Below, piece after piece: positions 6,918-17,242 of a stretch of 64,000 bases of DNA (its first letter is position 1; each line of letters opens with the position of its first letter). Origin of the DNA: Nocardia pseudobrasiliensis NBRC 108224. GTDB lineage: Bacteria > Actinomycetota > Actinomycetes > Mycobacteriales > Mycobacteriaceae. Position numbers and translations under genes: made by a program. Under the pieces are notes generated by a model. That model was not told the DNA's origin. It did no database searches and was given only the letters and a program-made list of their open reading frames with translations. The stretch is from positions 1 to 64,000 of the forward strand of contig NZ_BDBS01000004.1 of the NCBI RefSeq assembly GCF_001613105.1, read 5' to 3'.

Positions 6918-9793
6918 ACCGGGACCGGCTGCGCGATCTGGCAGCCCGCACGCGCGCCGAACTCTCGGTGCCCTTCGATCGACGATATCGTGAAAAGGCC
7001 CCGGGCCGACCGCTTTACGCACGCCTGCTCTACGTCCTCGCCATTCCGATCATCGTGGTCTGGCTGGTCGCCGCGGGCGCGCTCAACGCGGTGGTCCCGC
7101 AGTTGGAGAAGGTGATCGAGGGCCACGCCCAATCGTTCCTGCCCGATCAGGCGTCCTCGGTGCAGGCGATCGCGAAGATGGGCGACTACTTCGGCGGAGC
7201 CGGGACCAACAACTTCGATTACGTTCTGCTGGAAGGCGATCGACCACTCGGCGGCGCCGCGCACCGGTACTACCGCGATCTGCTGCAACGCATCAACGCC
7301 GATACCGCCCACGTCAATTCGTCGATGGACCTGTGGTCCAACCCCGATCTCGCACCCGCCAACGAAAGTTCCGATGGTAAAGCGGCATTCGTGCTGCTGA
7401 ACCTCAAAGGCAATATGGGCACCGCGCTGGCGATGGAGTCCACCCAGGCGGTACGCGACATCATCGCCGGATTTCCGCCGCCGCCCGGTATCAAGGCGTA
7501 CCTCACCGGCCCGTCCGCGGTGGTGAACGACGAACTCGTCTCGATCAACGATTCGATACTGCTGTTGATCTTCGCCTCGATCGGACTCGTCGGCGCGGTG
7601 CTGATCTGGGTCTACCGCTCGCCGATCACCGTGGCGATGCCACTGCTGGTGGCGGGCATGGGATTCGCCGTCGCCCGCGCGATCGTGGCCTGGCTCGGCG
7701 AGCATTCGATCATCGGCGTCTCGATCTTCGCCTCGGCGCTGCTGGCGGTGATCGTGCTCGGCGCGGCCATCGACTACGGCGTCTTCCTGCTGGGCAGATA
7801 TCAGGAGGCACGCCGCGCGGGCGAGGATCCCACGACCGCCTACTACACGGCGCTGACCGGCGTCCAATACATCATCATCGCCTCGGGACTGACCGTCGCG
7901 GGCGCCACGGCGTGCATGGCATTCACCCGGCTCGCCATCTTCAGCACCTCGGGGCTGCCCTGCACGGTGGCCGTAATCGTCACCCTCGCAGCGGCATTGA
8001 CCCTGGGTCCGGCCTTCCTCGCGGTCGGCAGCCGACTGGGTTTCCTCGAACCGCGCGAACAACCGTCGCTGCGCCGCTGGCGGCGCATCGCCACCCGCGT
8101 GGTGCGCTGGCCCGGCCCGGTACTGGCCGCCTCCCTGGCCGTCCTCGCCTTGTTCTTGCTGATTCTGCCGACCTTCCAGGTCAGCTACAACGAGCGCCGC
8201 GCCCAACCCAGCGATTCCCCGGCCAATGTCGGATTCGCCGCGGCCGACCGGCATCTGCCGCCCAACATCATGGCTCCCAGCGTCCTGATCGTGGAGGCCG
8301 ACCACGACATGCGCGACTCGGCCGATCTCATCGCCCTGTCCAAACTCACCAACGCGGTTCTCGCGATACCGGGAATCAGTGGCGTACAAGGGATTACCCG
8401 GCCACTCGGCGCACCCCTGGAACAGGGCACCCTCACCAGCCAGGCCGGATACGTCGGCAGCCGCCTCACCCAGATGACGGATCTACTCGGGCAGCGCCTG
8501 GCCGATCTGGAATCGCTGTCGGGGAATATCGGCCGCCTGACCCTCGCGGTGAACGGCGTGCAGTCCGCCCTCGGCTCCGGCGAACAGGGCATCGATCAGG
8601 CCACCGGCAAGGCCACCGAATTGCGTTCCGCCCTCACCGGAGTCACCGATAAACTGCATTCCCTCCAAGCCCAGGCAGGCCCGGTGAAACAACTCGTGGA
8701 CAGCATCCCGAACTGCGCGAACATCGACGCATGCCATTCGGTGCAGGCCGGCTACTCCCTGTTCGACGATCTCGGCCGATTCGACGGTATGGCAGGCGGT
8801 TTGATCGATGGCGTGAACTCCGCGGCCGGTGCGCTACCGCGACTGGCGACCCAGCTGACCACCCTCAGGGGCTTCATCGCCCAGATCGATCAGGTCGTCA
8901 CCCCGTTGCAGAGCACCCTGAAAGTGCTTGTCCCCCAGGTATCGGAGATCACCCAGTTCACCGACGAGATTCGGCAGAGCTTCGCCGCGGGCGATCCCGG
9001 CGGCTATTTCTTCCTGCCCAGTCAGGCCTTCGACAACAAACTCTTCAAAGAGGCCATGCCGCTGTTCTTCTCCCTCGACGGCAAGGTCACCCGCATGATC
9101 GTCACCCCGCAGGACGAGGGTTTCAGCCGCGAGGCGATGGATATCAGCGCCAAGATCATTCCGGCCTCGCTGCAGGCGATCAAGGGCACCGCGCTGGCCG
9201 GTAGCACCGTGAGCATCGGCGGTCCCGGTGGCACGCTGCTCAATATCGAGGCGTTCACCCACGAGGATTTCATCACCAGTATCGTCGCCGCCTTCGCATT
9301 CGTATTCTGCGTGATCCTGATCCTGTTGCGCAGCTTGGTCTCCGCGATCGCCGTGGTCGCCTCGGTCGCCCTGTCGTATCTGTCCGCGCTCGGCCTCAGC
9401 GTCCTCGTCTGGCAACATCTGCTGGGCAATCCGCTGCACTGGTCGGTGGCGCCGGTGTCGTTCATATTGCTGGTCGCGGTGGGCGCCGATTACAACCTGC
9501 TACTGGCCGCGCGATTCAAGGAGGAATTGCCCGCGGGCATCAACACCGGAATCATCCGCGCGATGGTCAACACCGGCGGCGTCGTGACCACGGCCGGACT
9601 GGTCTTCGGCGTCACCATGTTCGCGATGCTGGTCAGCTACGCGCACAATATCGCCCAGATCGGCACCACCGTCGGACTCGGGCTGTTCCTGGACACCCTC
9701 ATCGTCCGATCCTTCGTCATCCCGGCCATCGCCGCCCTGTCCGGCCGCTGGTTCTGGTGGCCGATTCCGGTGCGCAACCGACCTACCCGCTGA
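6914..9793 (+). CDS. MmpL family RND transporter
   Basis: The 959-residue protein starts at the GTG overlapping the MmpS stop (GTGA). The layout is canonical MmpL. TM1 is at about residues 40-62, then a first periplasmic domain, a TM2-6 bundle (about 205-375), a large second loop with long helical repeats (about 430-760) and a TM8-12 bundle ending at about 950. Proton-relay Asp-Tyr pairs are visible: AIDYGVFLLGRYQE in the first bundle and GADYNLLLAARFKEE in the second. MmpLs export lipids, siderophores or drugs across the inner membrane. The substrate cannot be told from the sequence, as no lipid or siderophore genes are adjacent. Confidence 0.95.
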   Translation: MNRDRLRDLAARTRAELSVPFDRRYREKAPGRPLYARLLYVLAIPIIVVWLVAAGALNAVVPQLEKVIEGHAQSFLPDQASSVQAIAKMGDYFGGAGTNNFDYVLLEGDRPLGGAAHRYYRDLLQRINADTAHVNSSMDLWSNPDLAPANESSDGKAAFVLLNLKGNMGTALAMESTQAVRDIIAGFPPPPGIKAYLTGPSAVVNDELVSINDSILLLIFASIGLVGAVLIWVYRSPITVAMPLLVAGMGFAVARAIVAWLGEHSIIGVSIFASALLAVIVLGAAIDYGVFLLGRYQEARRAGEDPTTAYYTALTGVQYIIIASGLTVAGATACMAFTRLAIFSTSGLPCTVAVIVTLAAALTLGPAFLAVGSRLGFLEPREQPSLRRWRRIATRVVRWPGPVLAASLAVLALFLLILPTFQVSYNERRAQPSDSPANVGFAAADRHLPPNIMAPSVLIVEADHDMRDSADLIALSKLTNAVLAIPGISGVQGITRPLGAPLEQGTLTSQAGYVGSRLTQMTDLLGQRLADLESLSGNIGRLTLAVNGVQSALGSGEQGIDQATGKATELRSALTGVTDKLHSLQAQAGPVKQLVDSIPNCANIDACHSVQAGYSLFDDLGRFDGMAGGLIDGVNSAAGALPRLATQLTTLRGFIAQIDQVVTPLQSTLKVLVPQVSEITQFTDEIRQSFAAGDPGGYFFLPSQAFDNKLFKEAMPLFFSLDGKVTRMIVTPQDEGFSREAMDISAKIIPASLQAIKGTALAGSTVSIGGPGGTLLNIEAFTHEDFITSIVAAFAFVFCVILILLRSLVSAIAVVASVALSYLSALGLSVLVWQHLLGNPLHWSVAPVSFILLVAVGADYNLLLAARFKEELPAGINTGIIRAMVNTGGVVTTAGLVFGVTMFAMLVSYAHNIAQIGTTVGLGLFLDTLIVRSFVIPAIAALSGRWFWWPIPVRNRPTR

Positions 9794-9795
9794 AC

Positions 9796-10386
9796 TCACC
9801 GCGCCCCGATCAGCCGCCACTGCCGACCCCACTCGTCCTCGTGCCGACGGCCGATCAGCCAGGTACTCAACCAGGCCAGCGCCGATACCGCGACCCAGAT
9901 TTCGATCAGTAGACCCAACCCGACACCGGCCCCCTGCCACGCCGCCGCGCTCGCGTGCCGCGGCGGATCGGTCGGCCGACCGTCGGGTCCGAGCCACATG
10001 GCGACGCCGTCACCGATCCGAGCGGACGAACCGACCTCGACCGTCGCCCGGCCGTCCCCGGCCCACCACACCGCGGCCTCGTAATGCTGTTCGTACGTTC
10101 CGGTGGCCGTGGCCCGGGTGACTCGCTTCGGATCACCGGTGATCACCGCTCCCCCTTCGGTTTTCACCGCGCTCTCGGCGCGAATCTCGGCCGCGGCCGC
10201 GGTGGATCGCCCCATACCGACGACCCAGCTCAGCGGTACCGCGCACACGACGACCACGATCGCCGCGATCCAGATCAGTCCCCGCAGCCGATCGGTGGGA
10301 CGCATCAGCGGACTGCGACTCCACGGTCCGGTCCGGCGAACCCGCACCGCGATCGACGGATACTTCGTCATGACGAGCGTCAACAT
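9796..10386 (-). CDS. Rv1733c-like conserved membrane protein
   Basis: The 196-residue protein follows the plan of Mycobacterium Rv1733c. It has an N-terminal basic segment with a RSPLMRPTDRLRGL block, TM1 (about residues 50-72), an extracytoplasmic loop of about 90 residues with the GDGVAMWLGPDGRPTDPP turn, TM2 near residues 155-178 and a basic cytoplasmic tail. The loop has no catalytic motif, and the family's function is unknown. ATG at 10386 is chosen. The ATG at 10371 is an alternative, and the still longer frame is unsupported. It converges on mmpL with 2 bp between the stops. Confidence 0.75.
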   Translation of the reverse strand: MLTLVMTKYPSIAVRVRRTGPWSRSPLMRPTDRLRGLIWIAAIVVVVCAVPLSWVVGMGRSTAAAAEIRAESAVKTEGGAVITGDPKRVTRATATGTYEQHYEAAVWWAGDGRATVEVGSSARIGDGVAMWLGPDGRPTDPPRHASAAAWQGAGVGLGLLIEIWVAVSALAWLSTWLIGRRHEDEWGRQWRLIGAR

Positions 10387-10635
10387 GGCAGCAACTTTGC
10401 CATCATCTACTTCCTGCCAACAAGTGGCTGTACTGTCACTGTTCGCAAATATTCCGCCAGGCCCAAAGGCTCCTCCGGCCGAGATTTCGTGATGCAAACA
10501 ACACCGGGAGCCAATGACAAAAGTCGAGAATTATGGCCCCCTCTTTATCCGAATCACATTACGCCGGAACATTTTTCGAAATCGACAATTCGCGTATAGG
10601 ATCGCTCCCGGAACAGCGAATCAGAGGGAGACCTG

Positions 10636-12090
10636 ATGCCAGGAACAGAATTTGCGACGCTACGCGACCAGGTGGCCGCACTGCAGGCCAAGACCGTCTC
10701 CGCCACCGAACTGCTCGAGCAGTGCATCGCCCGGATCGAGAAATTCGACGACAAGGTCAATGCCGTGGTGGTGCGCGATTTCGATCGCGCCCGCGCCGCC
10801 GCGAAACAGGCCGACGCCGCCCTCGCGCGCGGTCAGCGCGAACCGCTGCTCGGGGTTCCCGTGGCGGTGAAGGAATCGTTCAATGTCGCGGGCCTGCCGA
10901 CCACCTGGGGCTTCCCCGACGCCGCCGGTTGGCTGCCCGCCGAGGACGCCGCACTGGTGACACGGGTCAAGTCCGCGGGCGGCGTCGTCATCGGCAAGAC
11001 CAATGTGCCGCTGGCCCTGCATGATTGGCAGTCCTACAACGAGATCTACGGCACCACCAACAACCCCTGGGATCTGACGCGCTCACCCGGCGGCTCCTCC
11101 GGCGGCTCGTCGGCCGCGCTCGCCGCCGGATACGTCACCCTGGCCCTCGGCTCCGATATCGGCGGATCACTGCGCGTCCCGGCGCATTTCTGCGGCGTCT
11201 ACGCCCACAAGCCGTCCCGCACACTGCTGCCGGGCCGCGGCAACACACCGCCGCGCGTACCCGCGCTGCCCGCTTCCGAGGACCTCGCGGTGGTCGGTCC
11301 CATGACCCGCACCGCCGCCGACCTGACCCTGGCCACGCTACTGCTGGCGGGCCCCGACGAGGTGGAGGCGGTCGCCTACCAGCTCGCGTTGCGTCCGCCG
11401 CGCGGAACCGAACTCGGCGACTTCCGGGTGCTGATCGTCGACGATCATCCGCTGGTCCCCACCTCGTCGGTGATCCGCGAGGGCTTCGACCGAATCGCGC
11501 AGGGCCTGGAGCGGGCCGGGGCCACCGTCGCCCGGCGCAGCGCCCTGCTGCCCGATCTCGACCTGACCGCGAAAACCTATCTGACACTGCTCATGTCGCG
11601 ATTCGGGGCCGATGCCACCGCCGAGGTCGAGCAGGCCCGCCGGGCGGCCGCCGAGCTCGCGGCCGACGCCGACACCCCCGAGGCCGCCGGACTGCGCGGA
11701 ATCGCGGCCAGCCACGCCGACTGGATCAGGACCGACCGCATCCGCATCGACCTCACCGACAAATGGCGACGCCTGTTCGGCGAATTCGATGTGGTGCTGT
11801 GCCCGATCAGCCCGACACCGGCCTTCCCTCACGATCATTCGGAGATGGGCGAGCGCACGCTCGATATCGACGGCACGGACTACCGGTACGACACTCACCT
11901 GATCTGGCCGAGTATCGCGACCCTGATCGGACTCCCGGCCACCGCCGCACCCATCGGACACACCCCCGAAGGACTGCCCTACGGCATGCAGATCATCGGC
12001 CCCTACCTCGAGGACCACACCACGCTGCGCTTCGCGGAGCTGATCGAGCGCGAGTTCGGCGGCTTCACCCCGCCGCCCGGATTCGCCTGA
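10636..12090 (+). CDS. amidase (amidase signature family)
   Basis: The 484-residue enzyme has the amidase-signature Ser-cisSer-Lys triad: Lys in VAVKESF (about residue 80), the cis-Ser in SPGGSSGGSSAAL (about 155), and the nucleophile Ser in GSDIGGSLRVP (about 180). The length is normal. Amidases of this kind hydrolyse C-N bonds of small amides or act on indole- or phenylacetamides. Beside the phenylacetate operon, an aryl-acetamidase feeding phenylacetate is plausible but is inference from location. The ATG has GAGGGAGA at about 9 nt. A possible -10 (TATAGGAT) lies near 10595. Confidence 0.9.
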   Translation: MPGTEFATLRDQVAALQAKTVSATELLEQCIARIEKFDDKVNAVVVRDFDRARAAAKQADAALARGQREPLLGVPVAVKESFNVAGLPTTWGFPDAAGWLPAEDAALVTRVKSAGGVVIGKTNVPLALHDWQSYNEIYGTTNNPWDLTRSPGGSSGGSSAALAAGYVTLALGSDIGGSLRVPAHFCGVYAHKPSRTLLPGRGNTPPRVPALPASEDLAVVGPMTRTAADLTLATLLLAGPDEVEAVAYQLALRPPRGTELGDFRVLIVDDHPLVPTSSVIREGFDRIAQGLERAGATVARRSALLPDLDLTAKTYLTLLMSRFGADATAEVEQARRAAAELAADADTPEAAGLRGIAASHADWIRTDRIRIDLTDKWRRLFGEFDVVLCPISPTPAFPHDHSEMGERTLDIDGTDYRYDTHLIWPSIATLIGLPATAAPIGHTPEGLPYGMQIIGPYLEDHTTLRFAELIEREFGGFTPPPGFA

Positions 12091-12096
12091 GCGCCT

Positions 12097-13431
12097 TCAT
12101 CGCTCGGGTCGCAGATCCACCAACCGCCTGGCCTTGCCCACCGGCGACCGCTCGATCGAATCCGGATCCACCACATCCACGACCACCTGCACCCCGATGC
12201 GGTCCTTGATCCGGCCCGCCAGCGACCGCGCCGCCTCGGTGCGCAGCGCCTGCGACAACGCCCGGCGGCTTTCCACCCGCACGGTCAGTCGATCGAGCCG
12301 GTCGGGGCGATCGAGTACGCACTGATACTGCGGCGCAAGGTTTTCCAGGCCCAGAATCAGTTCCTCGATCTGGGTCGGGAACAGATTCACCCCACGCAGG
12401 ATGATCATGTCGTCGCAGCGACCGGTGATCTTGCGCATGCGGCGCATCGACCGCGCGGTGCCGGGCAGCAGTGCGGTCAGGTCGCGGGTGCGGTAGCGGA
12501 CGATGGGGAAGGCCTGCTTGGTCAGCGAGGTGAAGACCAGCTCGCCTTCCGCACCGTCCGGCAGCACCGCACCCGTATCCGGGTCGATGATCTCCGGATA
12601 GAAGTGGTCCTCCCAGATATGCAGTCCGTCTTTGGTTTCCGCGCACTCCTGCGCGACGCCGGGACCCATCACCTCCGACAGCCCGTAGATGTCCACGGCA
12701 TCGAGATCCAGTGTGTTCTCCAGCTCCACCCGCATCTGCTCGGTCCACGGCTCCGCGCCGAAGATGCCGGTGCGCAACGAGGTCCCGCGCGGATCGATAC
12801 CGGCGCGCTCGAGCGCGTCGGCGATGGTGAGCATGTACGACGGGGTCACCATGATCGCGTCGGGCCGGAACTCGGCGATGAGCTGAACCTGCCGCTCGGT
12901 CATTCCACCGGAGACCGGAATCACGGTGCAGCCCAACCGTTCCGCCCCGTAGTGCGCGCCGAGCCCACCGGTGAACAGCCCATAACCGTAGGCCACCTGG
13001 ACGATGTCACCGGCGCGGACCCCGGCCGCGCGCAGACTCCGCGCCACCAGCCGGGACCAGATGTCGATATCGCCCGCGGTGTAACCCACCACGGTCGGCC
13101 GCCCGGTCGTGCCCGAGGAGGCGTGCACGCGCACCACCTCCGATTGCGGCACGGCGAACATGCCGAACGGATAGTTCTGTCGCAGATCGGCTTTCGTTGT
13201 GAACGGGAACAGCGCCAGATCCCCGAGCTGTTTCAGATCGTCCGGATGCACACCGCGCTCGTCGAAGGCCCTGCGGTAGTGCGGAACACGGTCGTAGGCG
13301 TGTCGTAACGACCATTTGAGCCGACTCAGCTGCAACGCGGAAATCTCGTCGCGCGAAGCGATCTCGATCGGTTCCACCGCGTCGGCGGAACGGGGCGCGG
13401 AGGTGACGGGAAAATCGACGAGCTCGGTCAT
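12097..13431 (-). CDS. paaK: phenylacetate-CoA ligase
   Basis: PaaK makes phenylacetyl-CoA from phenylacetate, ATP and CoA, the first step of aerobic phenylacetate degradation. The 444-residue protein has the ANL-family phosphate-binding loop VHASSGTTGRPTVVGYT (about residues 105-120), the PaaK-typical YGYGLFTGGLG and IFGAEPWTEQMR blocks, the adenylate-binding YGLSEVMGPGVAQEC (about 245) and the hinge DMIILRGVNLFPTQIEE (about 335-352). It is the last gene of the minus-strand paa operon. The C-terminal Lys region is SPVGKARRLVDL. Confidence 0.95.
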   Translation of the reverse strand: MTELVDFPVTSAPRSADAVEPIEIASRDEISALQLSRLKWSLRHAYDRVPHYRRAFDERGVHPDDLKQLGDLALFPFTTKADLRQNYPFGMFAVPQSEVVRVHASSGTTGRPTVVGYTAGDIDIWSRLVARSLRAAGVRAGDIVQVAYGYGLFTGGLGAHYGAERLGCTVIPVSGGMTERQVQLIAEFRPDAIMVTPSYMLTIADALERAGIDPRGTSLRTGIFGAEPWTEQMRVELENTLDLDAVDIYGLSEVMGPGVAQECAETKDGLHIWEDHFYPEIIDPDTGAVLPDGAEGELVFTSLTKQAFPIVRYRTRDLTALLPGTARSMRRMRKITGRCDDMIILRGVNLFPTQIEELILGLENLAPQYQCVLDRPDRLDRLTVRVESRRALSQALRTEAARSLAGRIKDRIGVQVVVDVVDPDSIERSPVGKARRLVDLRPER

Positions 13432-13452
13432 GGTGGCTCCGTGGTGGAAAGC

Positions 13453-14520
13453 TCACGCGTCGAAGTCGACGGTGACGGTGTCGCTGATCGGAAAAGACTG
13501 ACAGGTCAAGACGAATCCGGCGGCCACTTCGAAATCCTCGAGCGCGTAGTTGCGGTGCATCCGCACCTCCCCGGCGGTGACCTTGGCCCGGCACGTACCG
13601 CATACGCCGCCCTTACAGGCGAACGGCAGATCCGCCCGAGCGGCCTGCGCCCCGTCGAGGACGGATTCCGCGCGCGACAGCGTCGCGGTACTCGAGTTGC
13701 CGTCGAGCACGATGGTGACCTCGCTGGTGGGACCGGTCGTCGCGAGGTCGGCATGCCGCACCGGCCGCGGGGCGCTGTCCTCGACGAAGAACAGTTCCTC
13801 GTGAATACGCTCCGCACCGACGCCGAGTTCGTACAGCGCGTCGCGCACATCGACGACCATACCGATCGGCCCGCACAGCCAGAAATGATCGACGGCCGCC
13901 ACGGGGACGAACGCGCGCAGCAGCCGCCGGATGCGCTCGGCATCGAGTCGGCCGCTGAGCAATTCGGCGCTGCGCGGCTCGCGCGAGAGCACATGCGTCA
14001 GCTGCAACCGGCCACCGTAACGGTCCTTGAGGTCGCCGAGTTCCTCGGTGAACATGACCGAACCGACGCGCCGATTCCCGTAGAACAGCGTCACCCGCGC
14101 CTCGGGATCCCGCAGTACGGTCGCCGCGATCGAAAGCATCGGCGTGATACCCGAACCCGCCGCGAACAGCACATGCCACCCGCCGGTGCCCGGATCGAGC
14201 GCGAAGCGGCCGGTCGGCGGCTGCACCTCGATCTCGTCACCGGGCCGCACCTCGTTCACCAGCCACCCGGAGAACGCGCCGCCCGGCACCACCCGAACCC
14301 CGATCCGCGGCGCGGCGCCCGCGGGCGCGCAGATCGAATAGGACCGCCGCTGCTCGGCGCCCGCCACCTTCTTGCGCAGCGTGACCGATTGCCCTGGGCG
14401 AAAGTCGAATTCGGCGCGCAGCTCATCGGGCACGGCGAAGGTCACCGCGGCCGCGTCCGCGCACAGGCGCTCGACCGAGGCCACGCGCAGGGGATGGAAC
14501 GGCTTGCGTGCGCCGGCCAC
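13453..14520 (-). CDS. paaE: phenylacetyl-CoA epoxidase reductase subunit
   Basis: PaaE passes electrons from NADPH to the diiron epoxidase. Its 355 residues carry a ferredoxin-reductase-type FAD domain (RRSYSICAPAG, about residues 58-68), an NAD(P) domain (GSGITPMLSIA, about 120) and a C-terminal plant-type [2Fe-2S] ferredoxin with CKGGVCGTC plus the distal Cys in VLTCQS. All four iron ligands are present. The next operon gene upstream ends one base before this one begins, consistent with translational coupling. Confidence 0.95.
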   Translation of the reverse strand: MAGARKPFHPLRVASVERLCADAAAVTFAVPDELRAEFDFRPGQSVTLRKKVAGAEQRRSYSICAPAGAAPRIGVRVVPGGAFSGWLVNEVRPGDEIEVQPPTGRFALDPGTGGWHVLFAAGSGITPMLSIAATVLRDPEARVTLFYGNRRVGSVMFTEELGDLKDRYGGRLQLTHVLSREPRSAELLSGRLDAERIRRLLRAFVPVAAVDHFWLCGPIGMVVDVRDALYELGVGAERIHEELFFVEDSAPRPVRHADLATTGPTSEVTIVLDGNSSTATLSRAESVLDGAQAARADLPFACKGGVCGTCRAKVTAGEVRMHRNYALEDFEVAAGFVLTCQSFPISDTVTVDFDA

Positions 14521-14521
14521 G

Positions 14522-15043
14522 TCAGATCTCCTTCACATGGTCGAACGGTTCCCCGCACGACCGGCAGCGATGCAGCGATTTACACGCCGTGGCCCCGAAT
14601 TCCGAGGTCCGCTCGGTCTCGGCAGACCCGCACTGCGGACAGCGCACCAGCCGGGCGGGCGGGGTAAGCGTCAGCGGCACCGGCCCCGCCGAAGGCCGAC
14701 CGACAGGCGACGGCGGGCTGATACCGTGCTCGGCGAGTTTGCGTCGCCCGGCCGCGCTGATCCAGTCCGAACTCCACGAGGGACTGAGCTCGGTGCGGAT
14801 CTGCACCCGCGCGAATCCTGCCGCGGCGAGCCGATATCGGAGGTCCTCGCGCATGGCGGCCAGGGCCGGACATCCGCTGTAGGTGGGCGTGATCCGCACG
14901 ACGATCGTGCCGTCCGCGGCCCGATCCAGGCCGCGCAGCACACCGAGATCGGCCAGGGTCAGCATGGGCATCTCGGGATCGGTCACCGCGGCCGCCGCCG
15001 CGCGGGCCCGGTCGAGAATCCACTCGTTGTCACTCGATGTCAT
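14522..15043 (-). CDS. paaD: phenylacetyl-CoA epoxidase maturation subunit
   Basis: PaaD (PaaJ in some schemes) is a MIP18/DUF59-family protein needed for a working epoxidase, probably in Fe-S or diiron maturation. The 173-residue product has the DUF59 core (DPEMPMLTLADLGVLRGL and a SGCPALAAM motif with its conserved Cys) and a C-terminal zinc-ribbon-like pair (CPQC ... CRSCGE). The start at 15043 lies 4 nt after the preceding stop. The longer frame overlaps paaC and has no support. Confidence 0.9.
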   Translation of the reverse strand: MTSSDNEWILDRARAAAAAVTDPEMPMLTLADLGVLRGLDRAADGTIVVRITPTYSGCPALAAMREDLRYRLAAAGFARVQIRTELSPSWSSDWISAAGRRKLAEHGISPPSPVGRPSAGPVPLTLTPPARLVRCPQCGSAETERTSEFGATACKSLHRCRSCGEPFDHVKEI

Positions 15044-15047
15044 GCCG

Positions 15048-15965
15048 TCACCACCTGCCCATCGGATGCGCGCGAGCCACCGCCTGCAACTCGGCCAGCA
15101 CGTAACCCATTGCCTCGGTGTGGATTCCGTCGCGTCCGGTTCGCCCGCCCACACCGGTCACCGGCTGCGCCGCGGGCGCGTCGAGCCGGGCGGCGTGGAA
15201 GACCTGCGCCACCACCGATTCGAACTCCTTGCGCAGCGCCTCCGCCGGAACCGCCGCACCGACCGCCGCCAATCGCTCCTCGACGGGATGGGTCACGAAC
15301 AGCTCGTCGATATACGGCCAGACGCGGGTGACGGCATCGCGAATTCGCTGGCGGGAGAACACGGTTCCGTCGGCGAGGGTCACCAGCCACCGCGCGGCGT
15401 AGTCACGATGATAGGTGACCTCCTTGACGCCCTTGGCCGCCACCGCGGCCAGCACCGCATCGGTCGAGTCGCGCAACCGGTGCAGTAGCGCCAGCCGATA
15501 GGTGGCGAAGGCGAACAACCGCGCGATACTCACCGCGAAATCACCGTTGTCGAGTTCGACCAGTCGCACATTGCGGAACTGCGGTTCGTCGCGGAAGAAC
15601 GCCAGGGCGTCCTCGGCCGGAATCGGTGAGCCCGAGGGCAATTCGGGCACCATCCGCGGATCGGCCGCCGCGGCCCGGGCCAGCAGCAGCCGCGCCTGGC
15701 CGAGCAGATCCAGCCCGATATTGGCCAGCGCGACCTCCTCCTCCATCTCCGGCGCACGGGTGCTCCACTGGGCCAGCCGCTGCGCGGAGATCAGCGCGTC
15801 ATCGCCGAGCATCAGGCAGTAGGCCGCCAGGTCGGGGCCGTCGATCCCGGCGCGCAGCGTGGTGTCCACCCCGGCCAGCGGATCGTCGAAGCCGGTGCCG
15901 AAGGCCCATTGGCCGTGCCCGTTGTGATCGACGAGGTCCGCGTAGGCCGAATCGTGGTCGGTCAT
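15048..15965 (-). CDS. paaC: phenylacetyl-CoA epoxidase structural subunit
   Basis: PaaC is the ferritin-fold partner of PaaA in the epoxidase. The 305 residues are largely alpha-helical with the family markers YCLMLGDDALISAQRL near the N-terminus, then an LANIGLDLLGQARLLLAR segment, then KEVTYHRDYAARWLVTLADG in the middle. PaaC keeps the fold but not a working diiron centre in characterised enzymes. It lies between paaB and paaD. Confidence 0.92.
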   Translation of the reverse strand: MTDHDSAYADLVDHNGHGQWAFGTGFDDPLAGVDTTLRAGIDGPDLAAYCLMLGDDALISAQRLAQWSTRAPEMEEEVALANIGLDLLGQARLLLARAAAADPRMVPELPSGSPIPAEDALAFFRDEPQFRNVRLVELDNGDFAVSIARLFAFATYRLALLHRLRDSTDAVLAAVAAKGVKEVTYHRDYAARWLVTLADGTVFSRQRIRDAVTRVWPYIDELFVTHPVEERLAAVGAAVPAEALRKEFESVVAQVFHAARLDAPAAQPVTGVGGRTGRDGIHTEAMGYVLAELQAVARAHPMGRW

Positions 15966-15986
15966 GCTCGTTCTCCCACCCGGCGG

Positions 15987-16277
15987 TCACATATGCGGGA
16001 CGTTGTCGGGAATCTCGTAGAAGGTCGGATGGCGGTAGATCTTGTCCCCGCTGGGCTCGAAGTACGGATCCTTCTCGTCGGGACTCGAGGCGACGATGGC
16101 GGTCGAGGGAACCACCCAGATGCTGACGCCCTCGTTGCGCCGGGTGTAGAGATCGCGCGCGTGCCGCAGCGCCATCCGGTCGTCGGCCGCGTGCACCGAA
16201 CCGACGTGTACGTGATTGAGTCCGCGCTTACCGCGTACGAATACCTCGTACAGCGGCCAATCGGCATCCACGCTCAT
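15987..16277 (-). CDS. paaB: phenylacetyl-CoA epoxidase subunit B
   Basis: The 96-residue product matches the small PaaB subunit in length and sequence: [20 protein letters not shown] at the N-terminus, the [20 protein letters not shown] helix, and a C-terminal [17 protein letters not shown]. It bridges the PaaAC heterodimers. Its ATG overlaps the paaA stop by 4 nt. Confidence 0.95.
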   Translation of the reverse strand: MSVDADWPLYEVFVRGKRGLNHVHVGSVHAADDRMALRHARDLYTRRNEGVSIWVVPSTAIVASSPDEKDPYFEPSGDKIYRHPTFYEIPDNVPHM

Positions 16278-17230
16278 TTGCTGCCCTCCTGCGCGGCGCG
16301 TCCTGCGCCGGCCTCCGCGGCGCGCATCTTCCGCGCGAAGACCGTCGCGGCCTCACGCACCCACGCGCCCTCCTCGTGGGCCACCCGACGGCGATCGATC
16401 CGCTCGGCCGCGCACGGTCCGTCGCCGCGCACGATGGCATCGAATTCCTCCCAGTCCGGGGAACCGAAGTCGTGCGCCTGCCGCTGCTCGTTCCACTCCA
16501 GTTCTGGATCGGGCAGCGTGACGCCGAGTACGCGCGCCTGCGGCACGGTCATATCCACGAACCGTTGCCGCAGTTCGTCATTGGTGTGGCGTTTGATGCC
16601 CCACGCCATCGACTGCTCGGTATTGGGTGAGCGATCATCGGGCGGGCCGAACATCATCAGCGCGGGCCACCACCAGCGGTCGACCGATTCCTGCACCAGT
16701 TCCCGCTGCGCGTCGGTGCCGTGCATCATCGTCAGCAGCAACTCGTAGCCCTGCCGTTGATGAAACGACTCCTCCTTGCAGATCCGTATCATCGCCCGTG
16801 CGTACGGGCCGTAGGAATTGCGGCACAGCGGAACCTGATTGCAGATCGCCGCGCCGTCGACCAGCCAGCCGATAACCCCGACATCGGCGAAGGTCAGCGT
16901 CGGATAGTTGAAGATCGACGAGTACTTCTGCCGTCCGATGATCAGCCGCTCGACCAGATCGGCCCGGTCCGCGCCCAGCGTCTCCGCCGCGGAGTACAGA
17001 TATAGTCCGTGTCCGGCCTCGTCCTGGACCTTGGCCATCAGAATCGCCTTGCGCCGCAACGACGGTGCGCGGGTGAGCCAATTGCTCTCCGGCTGCATGC
17101 CGATGATCTCCGAATGCGCGTGCTGGGCGATCTGTCGGATCAGCGTGTTGCGATATCCCTCGGGCATCCAGTCCCGGGGCTCGACGCGCCGATCGGCGGC
17201 GATGGTTTCGTCGAAGGTCTGTTCCAACAT
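16274..17230 (-). CDS. paaA: phenylacetyl-CoA epoxidase catalytic subunit
   Basis: PaaA carries the diiron centre that epoxidises the ring of phenylacetyl-CoA. The 318 residues show ferritin-type ligand motifs: [14 protein letters not shown] (Glu-x-x-His, about residue 70) and [13 protein letters not shown] (Glu-x-x-His, about residue 150), plus the substrate-pocket region [14 protein letters not shown]. It follows the enoyl-CoA hydratase-like gene at 12 nt in the operon. Confidence 0.95.
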   Translation of the reverse strand: MLEQTFDETIAADRRVEPRDWMPEGYRNTLIRQIAQHAHSEIIGMQPESNWLTRAPSLRRKAILMAKVQDEAGHGLYLYSAAETLGADRADLVERLIIGRQKYSSIFNYPTLTFADVGVIGWLVDGAAICNQVPLCRNSYGPYARAMIRICKEESFHQRQGYELLLTMMHGTDAQRELVQESVDRWWWPALMMFGPPDDRSPNTEQSMAWGIKRHTNDELRQRFVDMTVPQARVLGVTLPDPELEWNEQRQAHDFGSPDWEEFDAIVRGDGPCAAERIDRRRVAHEEGAWVREAATVFARKMRAAEAGAGRAAQEGSK

Positions 17231-17242
17231 CTCGAAATTCCC